Assembly: GCF_028765575.1 (NCBI RefSeq)
Contig: NZ_JARACO010000004.1
Coordinates: 62,001-126,000, forward strand
Reading direction: 5' to 3'
DNA length: 64,000 nt
Origin: Aliivibrio sp. S3MY1
Lineage (GTDB): Bacteria; Pseudomonadota; Gammaproteobacteria; Enterobacterales; Vibrionaceae
In this document: positions 7,674-17,441 of the stretch, piece after piece
Position numbering within the stretch: the first letter of the stretch is position 1
Layout: each line of letters opens with the position of its first letter
Program-made: the position numbers and the translations under genes
The notes under the pieces: model-generated
Told to the model about the DNA's origin: nothing
The model's input: the letters and a program-made list of their open reading frames with translations, nothing else
Database searches by the model: none

Positions 7674-8638
7674 TAACGACAGATATGGGTGACTTTCACT
7701 GGGCAATGCAAGTCATTGGTGATTTAGATGCTGGGTTAATTGTATTAGACAAAAATTTTCAAGTATGTGCGTGGAATGGCTTCATGCAATCCTACAGCGG
7801 TATAACTTCAGATAAGATCCTAGGACGTGTTATTTTTGATATCATCCCAGAACTACCTGAGAAATGGCTACGAAGAAAAATAAATGCTTCATTTACTTTA
7901 AACTCTCGTGGTTTCTCATGCTGGGAAGATAGGCCTTATTTATTCAAGTTTAAGAATTTCACCCCATTTTCTAATAGTTTGCCTGAAATGCGTCAAAACA
8001 TTACTTTTTCACCACTAACTTCATTAAATGGTCAAGTTTCTCACATCAGTTTAGTAATTAATGACGTTACTGGTATCGCCCAAAATAAGATTCATTTACA
8101 AGAGTCAAATCATCAATTATCTGATCTAAGTAAAACCGATGGATTAACCAAACTATTTAATCGTGCCTATTGGGAGTCATGCTTAAAAAGAGAATTTGAA
8201 CAGGCAAAAATATCAGGAACTACATCCTCTGTCGTTATCTTTGATATCGACCATTTTAAAAAAGTTAATGATACTTATGGCCACACTGTCGGTGATGATG
8301 TCATTCGAAACGCAGCAGATTTTTTACGTAAGACCTCTCGTAATACCGATATTTGCGGACGTTATGGTGGTGAGGAGTTTACCGTTATTCTTCCTAGTAC
8401 CAATGCAGATCAAGCTCTCTACTTCGCAGAAAGACTACGTAAACGTATCGAAATGGAAACGATTGAATATGATAGTATTGCTTCTCCTATAACTTATAAA
8501 ATAAGTTTAGGTATCTGCGAGTTATCCGAAGAAAATGATGACTATTTAATCTGGTTAGAGAGGGCGGATAAAGCACTCTATTACTCCAAACAGCACGGCA
8601 GAAATCAATCTACGATTTATAGCTCAGAGTTAAGCTAA
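7670..8638 (+). CDS. PAS-GGDEF diguanylate cyclase
   Basis: This 322-residue protein has an N-terminal PAS domain (about residues 12-135: GLIVLDKNFQVCAWNGFMQ) and a GGDEF domain (about 150-318). The active-site motif is GGEEF at 233-237, the metal-binding FDIDHFKKVND is at 191-201, and an RxxD inhibitory site (R224-D227) lies exactly five residues before GGEEF, so product inhibition by c-di-GMP is expected. It should make c-di-GMP from two GTP. No membrane segment is seen, so it is cytoplasmic. It is translationally coupled to the response-regulator gene upstream (ATGA overlap), which suggests the regulator controls its activity. Confidence 0.9.
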   Translation: MITTDMGDFHWAMQVIGDLDAGLIVLDKNFQVCAWNGFMQSYSGITSDKILGRVIFDIIPELPEKWLRRKINASFTLNSRGFSCWEDRPYLFKFKNFTPFSNSLPEMRQNITFSPLTSLNGQVSHISLVINDVTGIAQNKIHLQESNHQLSDLSKTDGLTKLFNRAYWESCLKREFEQAKISGTTSSVVIFDIDHFKKVNDTYGHTVGDDVIRNAADFLRKTSRNTDICGRYGGEEFTVILPSTNADQALYFAERLRKRIEMETIEYDSIASPITYKISLGICELSEENDDYLIWLERADKALYYSKQHGRNQSTIYSSELS

Positions 8639-8671
8639 CCCTCCCCCTTCCTATGTCTACATTTTAGATAG

Positions 8672-8700
8672 AAAAAAGCCTGAGTGATAATACTCAGGCT
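8672..8700 (-). terminator. Terminator, probably of malEFG
   Basis: AGCCTGAGT (8677-8685) pairs with ACTCAGGCT (8692-8700). The T-run appears when read on the minus strand (bases 8672-8677), so it best serves the mal operon, whose last stop codon is at 8858. On the plus strand no T-run follows, though it may still slow transcription from the diguanylate cyclase side. Confidence 0.65.
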
Positions 8701-8857
8701 CTGATTACAAGAAGTAAAGTTGCATCCTGCAACACTTACCCAGCTATGCGTAATGCCAATATTGCGCTGAACACTTTCCGATCGACGACCAAACCATCAT
8801 AAAGCTCTTCACACAAATGGACCCTGCCCAAAATGTGTCGGGTCCGTATAATTATCG

Positions 8858-9748
8858 TTATCCTTTTACACCACCGGCTGTCAAACCACCCACAAGAAAC
8901 TTCTGAGCAAGTAAGAAAACCAATGTAATAGGTAATGCTGATAATACAGCAGCGGCCGCAAAATCACCCCATAAGTAGTTCTGAGGGTATAAATATTGTT
9001 GCATACCTACTGCTAATGTGTACGAGTTTACATCAGAAAGTAGTAAAGATGCTACAGGAACCTCAGTTATTACCCCAATAAAAGACAAAATAAACACAAC
9101 CGCCAAAATTGGCACAGACAGAGGAAGCAACACCAGACGGAATGCCTGCCATGGTGTGGCTCCATCTAACGCAGCAGCCTCTTCTAATGAGTTATCAATA
9201 GTTTCAAAGTAGCCTTTAATTGTCCATACGTGCAGTGCTATACCGCCAAGATAAGCAAAAATAAGCCCACCGTGAGTATTAAGCCCTAAAAATGGAATGT
9301 ATTGGCCTAATTTGTCAAATAAAGCATATAAGGCAACAAGCGCTAATACCGCAGGGAACATTTGGAAAATCATCATTCCTTTCAGTATAGTTTCTTTTCC
9401 TTTGAAACGTAGACGAGCAAAGGCATACGCGCTGGTTGTAGATAATACAACAATCAACACAGAGCTTATCGCAGCAACTTTAATTGAGTTCCATAACCAA
9501 GTTAAAACAGGAAATGGAGGTTGGGTCGTTGTGCCATCAGCATGCTCTACCGCAATACCTAACGCCAATTTCCAGTGTTCTAATGATGGGTTTTCAGGAA
9601 TGATACTCCCTGTTGCAAAGTTACCGTCACGGAATGAAATAGTAATAACCATTAGTAATGGGAAAATGATCATCGCTAAAAAAATCCACATAGCTACATG
9701 AGTTGCCCAAATACGATATTTTAAGTTTTTTCCTTGAACCATTGGCAT
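8858..9748 (-). CDS. malG: Maltose/maltodextrin ABC transporter permease MalG
   Basis: MalG is one of the two inner-membrane subunits of the maltodextrin importer MalFGK2. The 296-residue length equals that of E. coli MalG. The N-terminus carries a membrane segment ([19 protein letters not shown]) followed by [13 protein letters not shown]. The EAA loop that contacts MalK is [20 protein letters not shown], and the C-terminus GLTAGGVKG is the conserved MalG end. It is the last gene of malE-malF-malG and starts 31 bases after malF. Expression is expected to depend on MalT through the malE promoter. Confidence 0.97.
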   Translation of the reverse strand: MPMVQGKNLKYRIWATHVAMWIFLAMIIFPLLMVITISFRDGNFATGSIIPENPSLEHWKLALGIAVEHADGTTTQPPFPVLTWLWNSIKVAAISSVLIVVLSTTSAYAFARLRFKGKETILKGMMIFQMFPAVLALVALYALFDKLGQYIPFLGLNTHGGLIFAYLGGIALHVWTIKGYFETIDNSLEEAAALDGATPWQAFRLVLLPLSVPILAVVFILSFIGVITEVPVASLLLSDVNSYTLAVGMQQYLYPQNYLWGDFAAAAVLSALPITLVFLLAQKFLVGGLTAGGVKG

Positions 9749-9779
9749 ATCAATGAATCCTTATTTATTATTTTAACGA

Positions 9780-11324
9780 CTAGTTATTTGATAATTTAGT
9801 GAAGCGTAGGTTTAGTAACGCTAAGCCACCAACTAATAAGAATATAAGCGTTGCAATTGCACTTGCTAAACCAAAGTCTTGGCCACCACTGCCTTCAAAA
9901 GCGATTCGGTAGGTGTAACTTACTAATAAATCGGTATAACCTGCAGGCTCTGTGGTTCCAATCATATTTGGACCACCTTTAGTTAATAGCGCAATCATTA
10001 CAAAGTTATTGAAGTTAAAAGCAAAAGCAGCAATCAATAACGGTGTTAATGGTTTAACCATCATTGGCACAGTGATATTGAAAAAGTTTTGAATTGGCCC
10101 AGCGCCATCAATCGCAGACGCTTCATACAAATCTTCGGGGATTGATTTCAATAAACCCATACATAAGATCATCATGTAAGGAAAACCTAACCATGTATTT
10201 ACAATCAATACCATTGTTTTGGCTGTGAACGGATCTGAGAACCAATTAGGTTGAATGCCAAACATACTATCAAGCAGCATGTTGATCTCACCAAAACTTT
10301 GGTTAAAGAGACCACGGAAAATCAGGATAGAAATAAACGCCGGAACCGCATAAGGAAGAATTAGTAACAAACGGTAAACAGCACGACCTTTAAGCTCTTC
10401 CCACTGCACTACCGCAGCAAGAACCAAACCTATTGCTAAAGTGAAAACAACGGTACAAGTAGCAAAGATCACCGTCCAAATAAAGATACTAATGAAAGGT
10501 TCTTTAATACCATCATCTTTCCAAATTCGTTCAAAGTTAGCAGCACCAACATTAACAACAAAACCAGGAGAAATAGGATCACCAACGAAAGCATCATTAT
10601 CGTTCACTTCTTGATAGAAGCCCGTTTCATGATTTGCTTTAAAATAGGTTTCTGTTTTGTTGTTATAAAGTGTTTCGCCATCATCTTGCAGAACAAATAA
10701 AGGCTCTACTGCCGCAAATTTACGTAAGCCACTCATCTTAATGCTTTCGCCTGAAGGCAAAGACAGTGTAATTAAGTTCAAGCTCGGGCGCTTCGCAATG
10801 ATCTCTTTAATTTTTACTTTCTTGCCTTGTATTGACTCAACAGGAGCTAATACCAGATCACGCTCAACCGCATTGGCTAAATCAAACGTTTCAGTTGCAA
10901 ATAACTCTCCTGAATCTTTAACGGTTAACGCATAACCATTACCTTGATTTATTAACTGAAATTGATAACTCTTTCCACTTTGGAATGTTTTTGAAAGCTG
11001 TACCGTTTGTGCTCGCTCTAACGTGAGTTGGTTCGTGGCACTGTAATTGGTGAACGCTAAACCAATAGTGTAAACCAATGGAAAAATAATAAATAAAATC
11101 ATCCCTGCAATACCAGGAAAGGTATATCTGTGAGCATACGTTTTTTTACTGCCAAACACATAAACGGCTAGCGATGTTAATACTAACGTTAACATTGCAA
11201 ATGCCGTTTCACCACGAGAATACATAAGTACGCATACATAGCCATTTATTGCAGCAATAGCGGATAATAACCCCCACTTTGCTAATGATTTATAATTCGT
11301 ATACGAAGCGACTGCTGTTGTCAT
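9780..11324 (-). CDS. malF: Maltose/maltodextrin ABC transporter permease MalF
   Basis: MalF forms the membrane channel with MalG and holds its own sugar site. From the ATG at 11324 (GGAG just upstream) the protein has 514 residues, the same as E. coli MalF; a TTG three codons earlier is less likely. Three membrane segments lie in the first 100 residues, then the large periplasmic P2 loop (about 100-275), then further membrane segments. The EAA loop is YEASAIDGAGPIQNFFNITV. It is separated from malE by 142 bases containing a strong hairpin. Confidence 0.96.
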   Translation of the reverse strand: MTTAVASYTNYKSLAKWGLLSAIAAINGYVCVLMYSRGETAFAMLTLVLTSLAVYVFGSKKTYAHRYTFPGIAGMILFIIFPLVYTIGLAFTNYSATNQLTLERAQTVQLSKTFQSGKSYQFQLINQGNGYALTVKDSGELFATETFDLANAVERDLVLAPVESIQGKKVKIKEIIAKRPSLNLITLSLPSGESIKMSGLRKFAAVEPLFVLQDDGETLYNNKTETYFKANHETGFYQEVNDNDAFVGDPISPGFVVNVGAANFERIWKDDGIKEPFISIFIWTVIFATCTVVFTLAIGLVLAAVVQWEELKGRAVYRLLLILPYAVPAFISILIFRGLFNQSFGEINMLLDSMFGIQPNWFSDPFTAKTMVLIVNTWLGFPYMMILCMGLLKSIPEDLYEASAIDGAGPIQNFFNITVPMMVKPLTPLLIAAFAFNFNNFVMIALLTKGGPNMIGTTEPAGYTDLLVSYTYRIAFEGSGGQDFGLASAIATLIFLLVGGLALLNLRFTKLSNN

Positions 11325-11424
11325 AAGCTCCAAGACCTTTTTTAAAATACCAACCTAGTAAGCCAATTCATGGTTTAACAAACTTAGTAGAGTGGTATAC
11401 GTTAATGAGAAGAGATATTTCATT

Positions 11425-11458
11425 ATTTGAGAGAGACAGGCTCCTCCCTCTCTCAAAT
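11425..11458 (-). promoter_or_regulatory. malE-malF intercistronic hairpin
   Basis: ATTTGAGAGAG (11425-11435) and CTCTCTCAAAT (11448-11458) form a perfect 11-bp stem with a 12-base loop, 8 bases after the malE stop codon. No T-run follows on the minus strand. In E. coli the malE-malF gap also holds inverted repeats that protect malE mRNA and lower malF expression relative to malE; the same role is inferred here. Confidence 0.6.
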
Positions 11459-11466
11459 TATGCTAT

Positions 11467-12651
11467 TTATTTTGTCATGCGTTGTTCAGCAGCCGTTAGT
11501 GCGTCACCAATCATTTGACGACCATCAACCACATTACCAATCGCTTCTTCCATGCTGTACCAGAACGTTGTGAGCTGTGGAATGTTTGGCATAATTTCAC
11601 CATTCATTGCATTGTCCATTGTTGCTGCGATACGTGGATCGTTACCGAGTTGCTCTTGGAAAGAGTTTAATGCTACTGCACCTAGTGGCTTATCATCATT
11701 CAGACTTTTTAGACCTTCATCTGTCAATAAGTAGCTTTCAAAAAATTCAACGGCTAGATCTTTGTTTGGAGAAACCGCACTGATACCACCAACCCAAACA
11801 CCAACGAACGGTTTAGACGCTTGTCCGTGGAACTTAGGCAGCGTTGTTACACCATAATCGATGCCTGCTTTTTCAACATTCGCCCAGCCCCAAGGGCCGT
11901 TGATCATCATAGCAACGTTACCTTTCACAAATTCAGACTCTGCTACTGAATAATCCATATCTGCTGAAATCGTTTTCTCTTTTACCATGGTCTCAATAAA
12001 GCTCATTGCATCTTGAACGCCTTTTTGGTTTACACCTGCGTTCTTAACATCATAGCCATCGGCTGTTTTCTTAAAGGCATAACCACCGTCAGCCGCTAAT
12101 AAAGGCCATGTGAAATAAGCACCACCACGTAAAGGCCACATGATTGCTTTTTGGCCATTTTTCATTAATTCTTTATCTAACGCTGGAATATCTTCCCAGT
12201 TTTTTGGTGGCGTTTTTACTAATGCTTTATTGTAAATTAGAGAGACTGATTCAATCGCCACTGGATAGGCGATTGTTTTACCTTTGTATTCAACGGCATC
12301 CCATGCAAAGTCCACAATTTCAGATTTCAATTCTTCCGATGGTTTAATTTCTGCTAACAAACCAGCCTCAGCAAAACCACCAAAACGGTCATGCGCATAG
12401 AAGATCATGTCTGGACCATCACCGGTTGCCGCTACTTGAGGAAATTTCTCTTCCGCTTTCTCTGGGAAAGAAACCGTCACTTTAATCCCAGTATCTTCTT
12501 CAAAACGTTTACCTACTTCAGTCATACCTTCGTAGGCTTTATCACCTGTCACCCAAATCGTTAGTTGACCTTCTTCGATTGCTGCAGAAGCATTGATTGA
12601 ACCAAGAGCTGCCATTGTGCATAAAGCGACAGTGCTGAGGACTTTTTTCAT
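11467..12651 (-). CDS. malE: Periplasmic maltose/maltodextrin-binding protein MalE
   Basis: MalE binds maltose and maltodextrins in the periplasm and delivers them to MalFGK2; in enteric bacteria it also signals to a chemoreceptor. From the ATG at 12651 (ribosome site AAGGAAGG) the protein has 394 residues, close to the E. coli 396. It begins with a typical signal peptide ([18 protein letters not shown], cleavage after an ASA motif near residue 23) and the mature part starts with [19 protein letters not shown] longer open frame back to 12717 lacks a ribosome site. It is the first gene of malEFG, and the 425-base divergent region to malK holds MalT- and CRP-like sites. Confidence 0.97.
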   Translation of the reverse strand: MKKVLSTVALCTMAALGSINASAAIEEGQLTIWVTGDKAYEGMTEVGKRFEEDTGIKVTVSFPEKAEEKFPQVAATGDGPDMIFYAHDRFGGFAEAGLLAEIKPSEELKSEIVDFAWDAVEYKGKTIAYPVAIESVSLIYNKALVKTPPKNWEDIPALDKELMKNGQKAIMWPLRGGAYFTWPLLAADGGYAFKKTADGYDVKNAGVNQKGVQDAMSFIETMVKEKTISADMDYSVAESEFVKGNVAMMINGPWGWANVEKAGIDYGVTTLPKFHGQASKPFVGVWVGGISAVSPNKDLAVEFFESYLLTDEGLKSLNDDKPLGAVALNSFQEQLGNDPRIAATMDNAMNGEIMPNIPQLTTFWYSMEEAIGNVVDGRQMIGDALTAAEQRMTK

Positions 12652-12819
12652 TGTGAATCCTTCCTTTATAATTAGCGAATCATCCGTAGGGTTAGGTAAA
12701 AATAGGTGATGATTCAATTTTCAGGGTGTATTTTCGGTAATTACGCCCCTTTAATCATCCTCCTACTCTCTACGCCTTTTCACTTGTCATTTAAAAGCGT
12801 GATCTTAATCTAGATTAGA

Positions 12820-12835
12820 GTTGAGCTACCTCACA
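12820..12835. promoter_or_regulatory. Candidate CRP site in malE-malK region
   Basis: GTTGA-GCTACC-TCACA has one perfect TCACA half and a 3-of-5 match in the other half, with the correct 6-base spacing. CRP control is normal for mal promoters. The match is moderate, so this is a candidate only. Confidence 0.35.
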
Positions 12836-12922
12836 AAACCCCTCCAAAATGAGATCTTATTCACGTTGAATTTTAAAAAAACTTTGAACTCCGTCGATAT
12901 TTCTTAAAAACGTGACCTAAAT

Positions 12923-12942
12923 ACTCCTCCCCCCTACTCCCC
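12923..12942 (-). promoter_or_regulatory. Two adjacent candidate MalT boxes
   Basis: On the minus strand GGGGAGTAGG (12942-12933) and GGGGAGGAGT (12932-12923) each match the enterobacterial MalT box GGGGA(T/G)GAGG at 9 of 10 positions and are placed head to tail, 10 bases apart. MalT binds such direct repeats cooperatively. They lie about 270 bases before malE and about 140 before malK, in the shared control region. Confidence 0.6.
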
Positions 12943-12961
12943 CAAAAAAAAGAGGTTGGAG

Positions 12962-12971
12962 GAGGATGACG
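12962..12971 (+). promoter_or_regulatory. Third candidate MalT box, opposite strand
   Basis: GAGGATGACG matches the MalT box at 8 of 10 positions, here on the plus strand and thus pointing toward malK. A weaker 7-of-10 match (GAGGATGATT on the minus strand) is at 12753-12762 on the malE side. Confidence 0.4.
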
Positions 12972-13077
12972 AATGCCTCCTTTTACATAAGAATAACCCT
13001 ATAAAAGCGCATAGCTAATGCCAAGGCTGGATAACTAGTTGGTAAAAATTATTTAAAATTAGATGAGGATAGACACA

Positions 13078-14190
13078 ATGACGAGTGTCACTTTACGTAA
13101 CGTTTGCAAATCCTATGGCGACGTTAAAATCTCGAAGAATATTGATTTAGATATAAACTCTGGTGAGTTTGTTGTTTTTGTTGGCCCATCGGGCTGTGGT
13201 AAATCAACATTATTACGTTGTATTGCGGGGTTAGAAGACATTACTTCTGGTGACTTATACATGGGTGATAAGCGAATGAATGATGTCGAACCTTCTAAAC
13301 GTGGGGTTGGGATGGTATTCCAATCTTACGCGCTTTATCCGCATTTAAACTTATTTGATAACATGTCGTTTGGTCTCAAATTAGCGAAAACCGACAAAGC
13401 CGAGATCAAAAAACGTGTTGATCACGCCGCTGATATCCTACAACTAGGGCACTTACTAGAACGTCAGCCAAAAGCGCTTTCTGGCGGTCAACGTCAACGT
13501 GTGGCTATCGGTCGTACTTTGGTGTCTCAACCAGACGTTTTTCTTCTTGATGAGCCTTTATCAAACCTTGATGCGGCATTACGTGTTCAAATGCGTATCG
13601 AAATTGCCAAACTGCATAAGAAACTAGGTTGCACCATGATTTACGTTACCCATGATCAGGTCGAAGCAATGACAATGGCTGAAAAAATTGTGGTGCTAGA
13701 TGGAGGGTATGTCTCTCAAGTTGGTGCGCCATTAGAACTGTACCATTATCCAAAAAACCGTTTTGTGGCTGGCTTTATTGGATCTCCTAAAATGAACTTT
13801 ATTAGTGTCTTCATTGACGATGTTGAGAAGGATCAAGTTAAGGTCCAATTTAAAAATGGCTCGACACTGTGGATCCCGGTTGATGGCACAAATGTTACTC
13901 GCGGTGAAAGAATGTCATTAGGCGTTCGTCCTGAGCATTTAGTATCAGCAGAAAATGGGGACACTGTTATTAAGGGGAATGTTTTAGTTGTTGAAAAATT
14001 GGGATATGAAACACAAATTTATTTAACAATTGAAGATGCCGATGCCGATATGATATACCGTGTCTCTGACACTGCGTTAGTTGAAGCAGGAGATGTCTTC
14101 TCTGTCGGAATTCCCGCACATCGATGTCATTTATTTCATAATGATGGAAAAGCGTGCCAAAGGCTCTATAAAGAAGCTGGCGCTCAATAA
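13078..14190 (+). CDS. malK: Maltodextrin ABC transporter ATPase MalK
   Basis: MalK is the ATP-hydrolysing subunit of the maltodextrin importer and in E. coli also holds MalT inactive when no sugar is imported. The protein (370 residues from the ATG at 13078; GAGGA upstream) has Walker [10 protein letters not shown], the signature LSGGQRQR, Walker B VFLLDEP, the switch histidine in THDQVEAM, and the C-terminal regulatory domain with GSPKMNF and GVRPEHL. Five extra in-frame codons upstream lack a ribosome site. It reads away from malEFG, the usual divergent mal layout, and is followed by a hairpin and glgX. Confidence 0.97.
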   Translation: MTSVTLRNVCKSYGDVKISKNIDLDINSGEFVVFVGPSGCGKSTLLRCIAGLEDITSGDLYMGDKRMNDVEPSKRGVGMVFQSYALYPHLNLFDNMSFGLKLAKTDKAEIKKRVDHAADILQLGHLLERQPKALSGGQRQRVAIGRTLVSQPDVFLLDEPLSNLDAALRVQMRIEIAKLHKKLGCTMIYVTHDQVEAMTMAEKIVVLDGGYVSQVGAPLELYHYPKNRFVAGFIGSPKMNFISVFIDDVEKDQVKVQFKNGSTLWIPVDGTNVTRGERMSLGVRPEHLVSAENGDTVIKGNVLVVEKLGYETQIYLTIEDADADMIYRVSDTALVEAGDVFSVGIPAHRCHLFHNDGKACQRLYKEAGAQ

Positions 14191-14224
14191 ATATTACATT
14201 AATCGTAATGATCTTATTTTTAAC

Positions 14225-14248
14225 AGCCCAACCATCAATTGGGCTTTT
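14225..14248 (+). terminator. Terminator or attenuator between malK and glgX
   Basis: AGCCCAA (14225-14231) pairs with TTGGGCT (14239-14245), followed by TTTT. With a short stem and short T-run it probably gives partial termination, so glgX may be expressed at a lower level than malK. Confidence 0.6.
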
Positions 14249-14269
14249 GTTGTTTATTCGAGGAATATT

Positions 14270-16225
14270 GTGAACATACAGCATGCCTTTCCGTACCCAC
14301 TAGGGGCGACTCTTACTCGTGATGGTTGTAATTTTTCAGTACACCACAGCTCCGCATCTCCTGTTTCATTAATCATTTTTAATGATGATGGTACATATTG
14401 TGAATACCCATTCACCGCAGAATATGCCTCAATAAAATATACTTTTATCGAGGGAATTACAGAAAATACAGCCTATGGCTTTAAAATCATTCAAGATCAA
14501 GAAGCCCTTCTTCTACTTGACCCCTATGCAAAAGCACTAAAAAACACACCTCATTACCAAGTGCCTTACACTGCAGAACAAAGTTGGACACTCGCTCAGT
14601 CAGTGGTTATCAACGATCAATTTGATTGGCAAAATACAGTGCATCCAATGATCCCTCGTGCAGAAACTATCTTATTAGAAACTCATGTAAAAGGCTTTAC
14701 GCTGTTAAACCCAGAAGTTGATGAGAATGTAAGAGGTTCATATCTTGGTTTAGCGGATCCTGCAAGTATCGCTCACTTAAAACAGCAAGGGATCACAACC
14801 GTACAATTACTCCCTGTTGCCGCTTGTATGCATGAACCACATTTACTTGAAATGAACATGGTCAATTATTGGGGATATAACCCTATCTCCTTTATGGCAC
14901 CAGACCCTCGCTACGCCAAAAATGATGCCGTTCGTGAGCTAAAAACAGCAATACGAGAATTACATAAAAATAATATTGAGGTGATCTTAGATGTGGTGTA
15001 CAACCATACAGCAGAAGGTGGTAATGGCGGTTCTGTCTTTAATTTAAAAGGTTTAGACCAAGACTATTACCTACACCATCACGGTAATTACACTAACTAT
15101 ACCGGTTGTGGTAATACACTAGACATTACACATCAAGCAAGTTTAAACCTAGTTATGGATACTTTACGTTATTGGGTTGAGCACTACCATATTGATGGCT
15201 TCCGATTTGATTTAGCAGCGACATTAGGTCGTGAGTATGACCAATTTAATCCTAACAATGCTTTCTTCAAAGCGGTTGCCCAAGATCCTATCCTTAGAAA
15301 GATAAAATTGATTGCCGAACCATGGGATATCGGCCCTAACGGCTACCAAGTTGGTCAGTTTCCTGATGGATGGAATGAGTGTAACGATAAGTTTCGAGAT
15401 ACCGCTAAGAGCTTCTGGCGCGGTGAGCAAAATTACCTAAAATCTATTGCAACCCGCCTGATGGGCTCTAGAGATCTAGTTAGTGCTTCTCGCTGGCCAC
15501 ATAAACTGCCAGTTAACTATATTAGCTACCACGATGGTTTTACTCTTCAAGATATTGTGAGCTATAAAGAGCGTCATAATTACGCTAATGGTGAAGAAAA
15601 TAGAGATGGTCATGGTGACAATCGCTCTGATAACTATGGTGTTGAAGGACCAACAAGCAACCCAAGAATTATTGCACTTCGTGAAAAACAAAAACGCAAT
15701 ATGATGACGACGTTATTGTTTAGCTTTGGGATCCCTCACCTTCTGGCTGCTGATGCTTGCTCACACACTCAACAAGGTAATAACAACGCTTACTGCCAAG
15801 ACAGTGATATTAGCTGGGTAAATTGGGCGCTAAATAGAGAAGCACAAGAGTTTAAAGCCTGGTTATCAGAAATGATCCAAGCTAGACAAACTCATATGGT
15901 ACCCATTATAAATGCATTTAGCGGTACAAATAGAACAAAACAAAAAGTTGAATGGTATACATCTAAAGGCAATAACATGACACACAGTGATTGGCATGGC
16001 GCTGAATCTTTATGCCTTCACCTTAATATCTATAATGGTGAAAAAGAGTTACTGATTATTATTAATCAATCAAATGAGCCAACACGCTTTGAATTACCCA
16101 AGCCGCAAAAATACTCTCGCTGGTCTTTAATCTGCAATACTCAAGATACAAAAATCCAAGCAAAGCAGCTTATTTTTGATTACAGCCTATCACCACTATC
16201 AATCGCGATATTTAATGCTAAATAA
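14270..16225 (+). CDS. glgX: Glycogen debranching-type GH13 enzyme GlgX
   Basis: GlgX cleaves alpha-1,6 links in limit dextrins of glycogen or maltodextrin. The 651-residue protein begins with a CBM48-like domain (FPYPLGATLTRDGCNFSVH) and has a GH13 barrel with DVVYNHTAEG, the nucleophile region GFRFDLAATLG, the acid region LIAEPWDIG and the third catalytic region YISYHDGFTLQDIVSY. The start is the GTG at 14270, behind CGAGG; an open frame extends to 14081 inside malK but has no ribosome site. It lies 79 bases after malK, which suggests that imported branched dextrins are its substrate. A pullulanase-like specificity cannot be excluded. Confidence 0.88.
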   Translation: MNIQHAFPYPLGATLTRDGCNFSVHHSSASPVSLIIFNDDGTYCEYPFTAEYASIKYTFIEGITENTAYGFKIIQDQEALLLLDPYAKALKNTPHYQVPYTAEQSWTLAQSVVINDQFDWQNTVHPMIPRAETILLETHVKGFTLLNPEVDENVRGSYLGLADPASIAHLKQQGITTVQLLPVAACMHEPHLLEMNMVNYWGYNPISFMAPDPRYAKNDAVRELKTAIRELHKNNIEVILDVVYNHTAEGGNGGSVFNLKGLDQDYYLHHHGNYTNYTGCGNTLDITHQASLNLVMDTLRYWVEHYHIDGFRFDLAATLGREYDQFNPNNAFFKAVAQDPILRKIKLIAEPWDIGPNGYQVGQFPDGWNECNDKFRDTAKSFWRGEQNYLKSIATRLMGSRDLVSASRWPHKLPVNYISYHDGFTLQDIVSYKERHNYANGEENRDGHGDNRSDNYGVEGPTSNPRIIALREKQKRNMMTTLLFSFGIPHLLAADACSHTQQGNNNAYCQDSDISWVNWALNREAQEFKAWLSEMIQARQTHMVPIINAFSGTNRTKQKVEWYTSKGNNMTHSDWHGAESLCLHLNIYNGEKELLIIINQSNEPTRFELPKPQKYSRWSLICNTQDTKIQAKQLIFDYSLSPLSIAIFNAK

Positions 16226-16263
16226 GTCAAAAGATAATGACTAACATTGTGATAGATAACAAT

Positions 16264-16293
16264 AAAAAAGGAGCCTCATAAGCCTCCTTTTTT
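16264..16293. terminator. Bidirectional terminator between glgX and cheV
   Basis: AAAAAAGGAG (16264-16273) pairs with CTCCTTTTTT (16284-16293). A-run and T-run flank the stem on both strands, so it can end both convergent transcripts. Confidence 0.8.
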
Positions 16294-16302
16294 ATTTATC
16301 TG

Positions 16303-17247
16303 CTATTTAATAACTTGAGCAAGGCGATCTTGCACTACACCAACAATGAGATCCGGCTGAAACTTAGAGATAAAGCGATCACACCCTACTTTCTGAACCA
16401 TGGCATCATTAAAACTGCCACTTAACGAGGTATTTAGAGTAATAAAAAGATCTCTCATACGAGGGTCGTTTCGAATTTCATGTGTCAGTTTATAGCCATC
16501 CATCTCTGGCATTTCAGCGTCTGTGATCATTAATAAGATCTCATCCGTAACCACTTTTCCTTCGTCACACCATCTTTTTAGTAAATTCAGAGCCTGAAGC
16601 CCATCACTACACTCAATAACTTCTAAGCCCAACTGCTGCAACGTACTTCTAACTTGAGCTCGAGCCGTACTTGAATCATCAACAGTAAGCACTTTACGTC
16701 CAGGCATGTGGGCAAGAAGCTTCTCATCTAATACACCTTCAGAAATAGTAATATCATACTCAATGATCTCTGCCAGTACTTTTTCTACATCGATAATCTC
16801 AACGATACGAGTAACATTTGGTTCAACTTCAACTTGAGTGATTGCTGTAAGATAGTTATGACGCCCAACCGTTTTCGGTGGCGGCTGTATGTCTGCCCAT
16901 GTGGTATTAATAATATTTTGTACTTGGCCAACTAAGAACCCTTGAATCGTTCGGTTGTACTCGGTAATAATCAAGTTCATTTCTTCATCATTACCCATCG
17001 CTTTCATACCAATAGCGCCACGCAAGTCAATCACTGGTACTGATTCACCACGTAAACTCGCAACACCTGAAATATGATAATGAGATCCAGGAAGCTTCGT
17101 TAACTTTGGTACTTTCAGAATTTCTTTAACTTTAAATACATTGATAGCAAAAATTTGAGTTGTATTAAGCTTAAAAAGCAACAATTCCAACCGATTTTCA
17201 CCTACAAGTTGAGTACGTTGGTCAACACTATTTAACATTCCACTCAT
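16303..17247 (-). CDS. cheV: Chemotaxis coupling protein CheV (CheW-receiver fusion)
   Basis: CheV joins a CheW-like domain (about residues 15-170: LELLLFKLNTTQIFAINVFKVKEIL, SLRGESVPVIDLRGAIGM) to a receiver domain (about 185-314) with acid residues in VLTVDDSSTAR, phospho-acceptor aspartate in MITDAEMPEMDG and a conserved lysine in FISKFQPD. It links chemoreceptors to CheA and may adjust sensitivity when phosphorylated. At 314 residues it is of normal size. It lies alone inside the carbohydrate region, divergent from sstT and convergent with glgX. It may couple to receptors sensing sugars or serine, but that is only a thought from position. Confidence 0.92.
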   Translation of the reverse strand: MSGMLNSVDQRTQLVGENRLELLLFKLNTTQIFAINVFKVKEILKVPKLTKLPGSHYHISGVASLRGESVPVIDLRGAIGMKAMGNDEEMNLIITEYNRTIQGFLVGQVQNIINTTWADIQPPPKTVGRHNYLTAITQVEVEPNVTRIVEIIDVEKVLAEIIEYDITISEGVLDEKLLAHMPGRKVLTVDDSSTARAQVRSTLQQLGLEVIECSDGLQALNLLKRWCDEGKVVTDEILLMITDAEMPEMDGYKLTHEIRNDPRMRDLFITLNTSLSGSFNDAMVQKVGCDRFISKFQPDLIVGVVQDRLAQVIK

Positions 17248-17441
17248 ATATATCGCTCATTTTATTATTTTCGTTGATAATATAGTCAACTATTGGTTTG
17301 ATAACTCATTAATTCTCTATATTATCGGCATTTTTCGAGAAGTCTTTAACAAGATAGTGCAAAAAAATAGACAATAATGTTACCATTCTTCGCATAAGCA
17401 TCAGATAAGATGCATGTAGTACTCATTTAAAGGAATTTTAT

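Noticed and set aside
14081-14269. Upstream extension of glgX into malK
   Set aside because: The GTG at 14270 has a ribosome site and begins just before the CBM48-like domain; the extension overlaps malK and the terminator hairpin.
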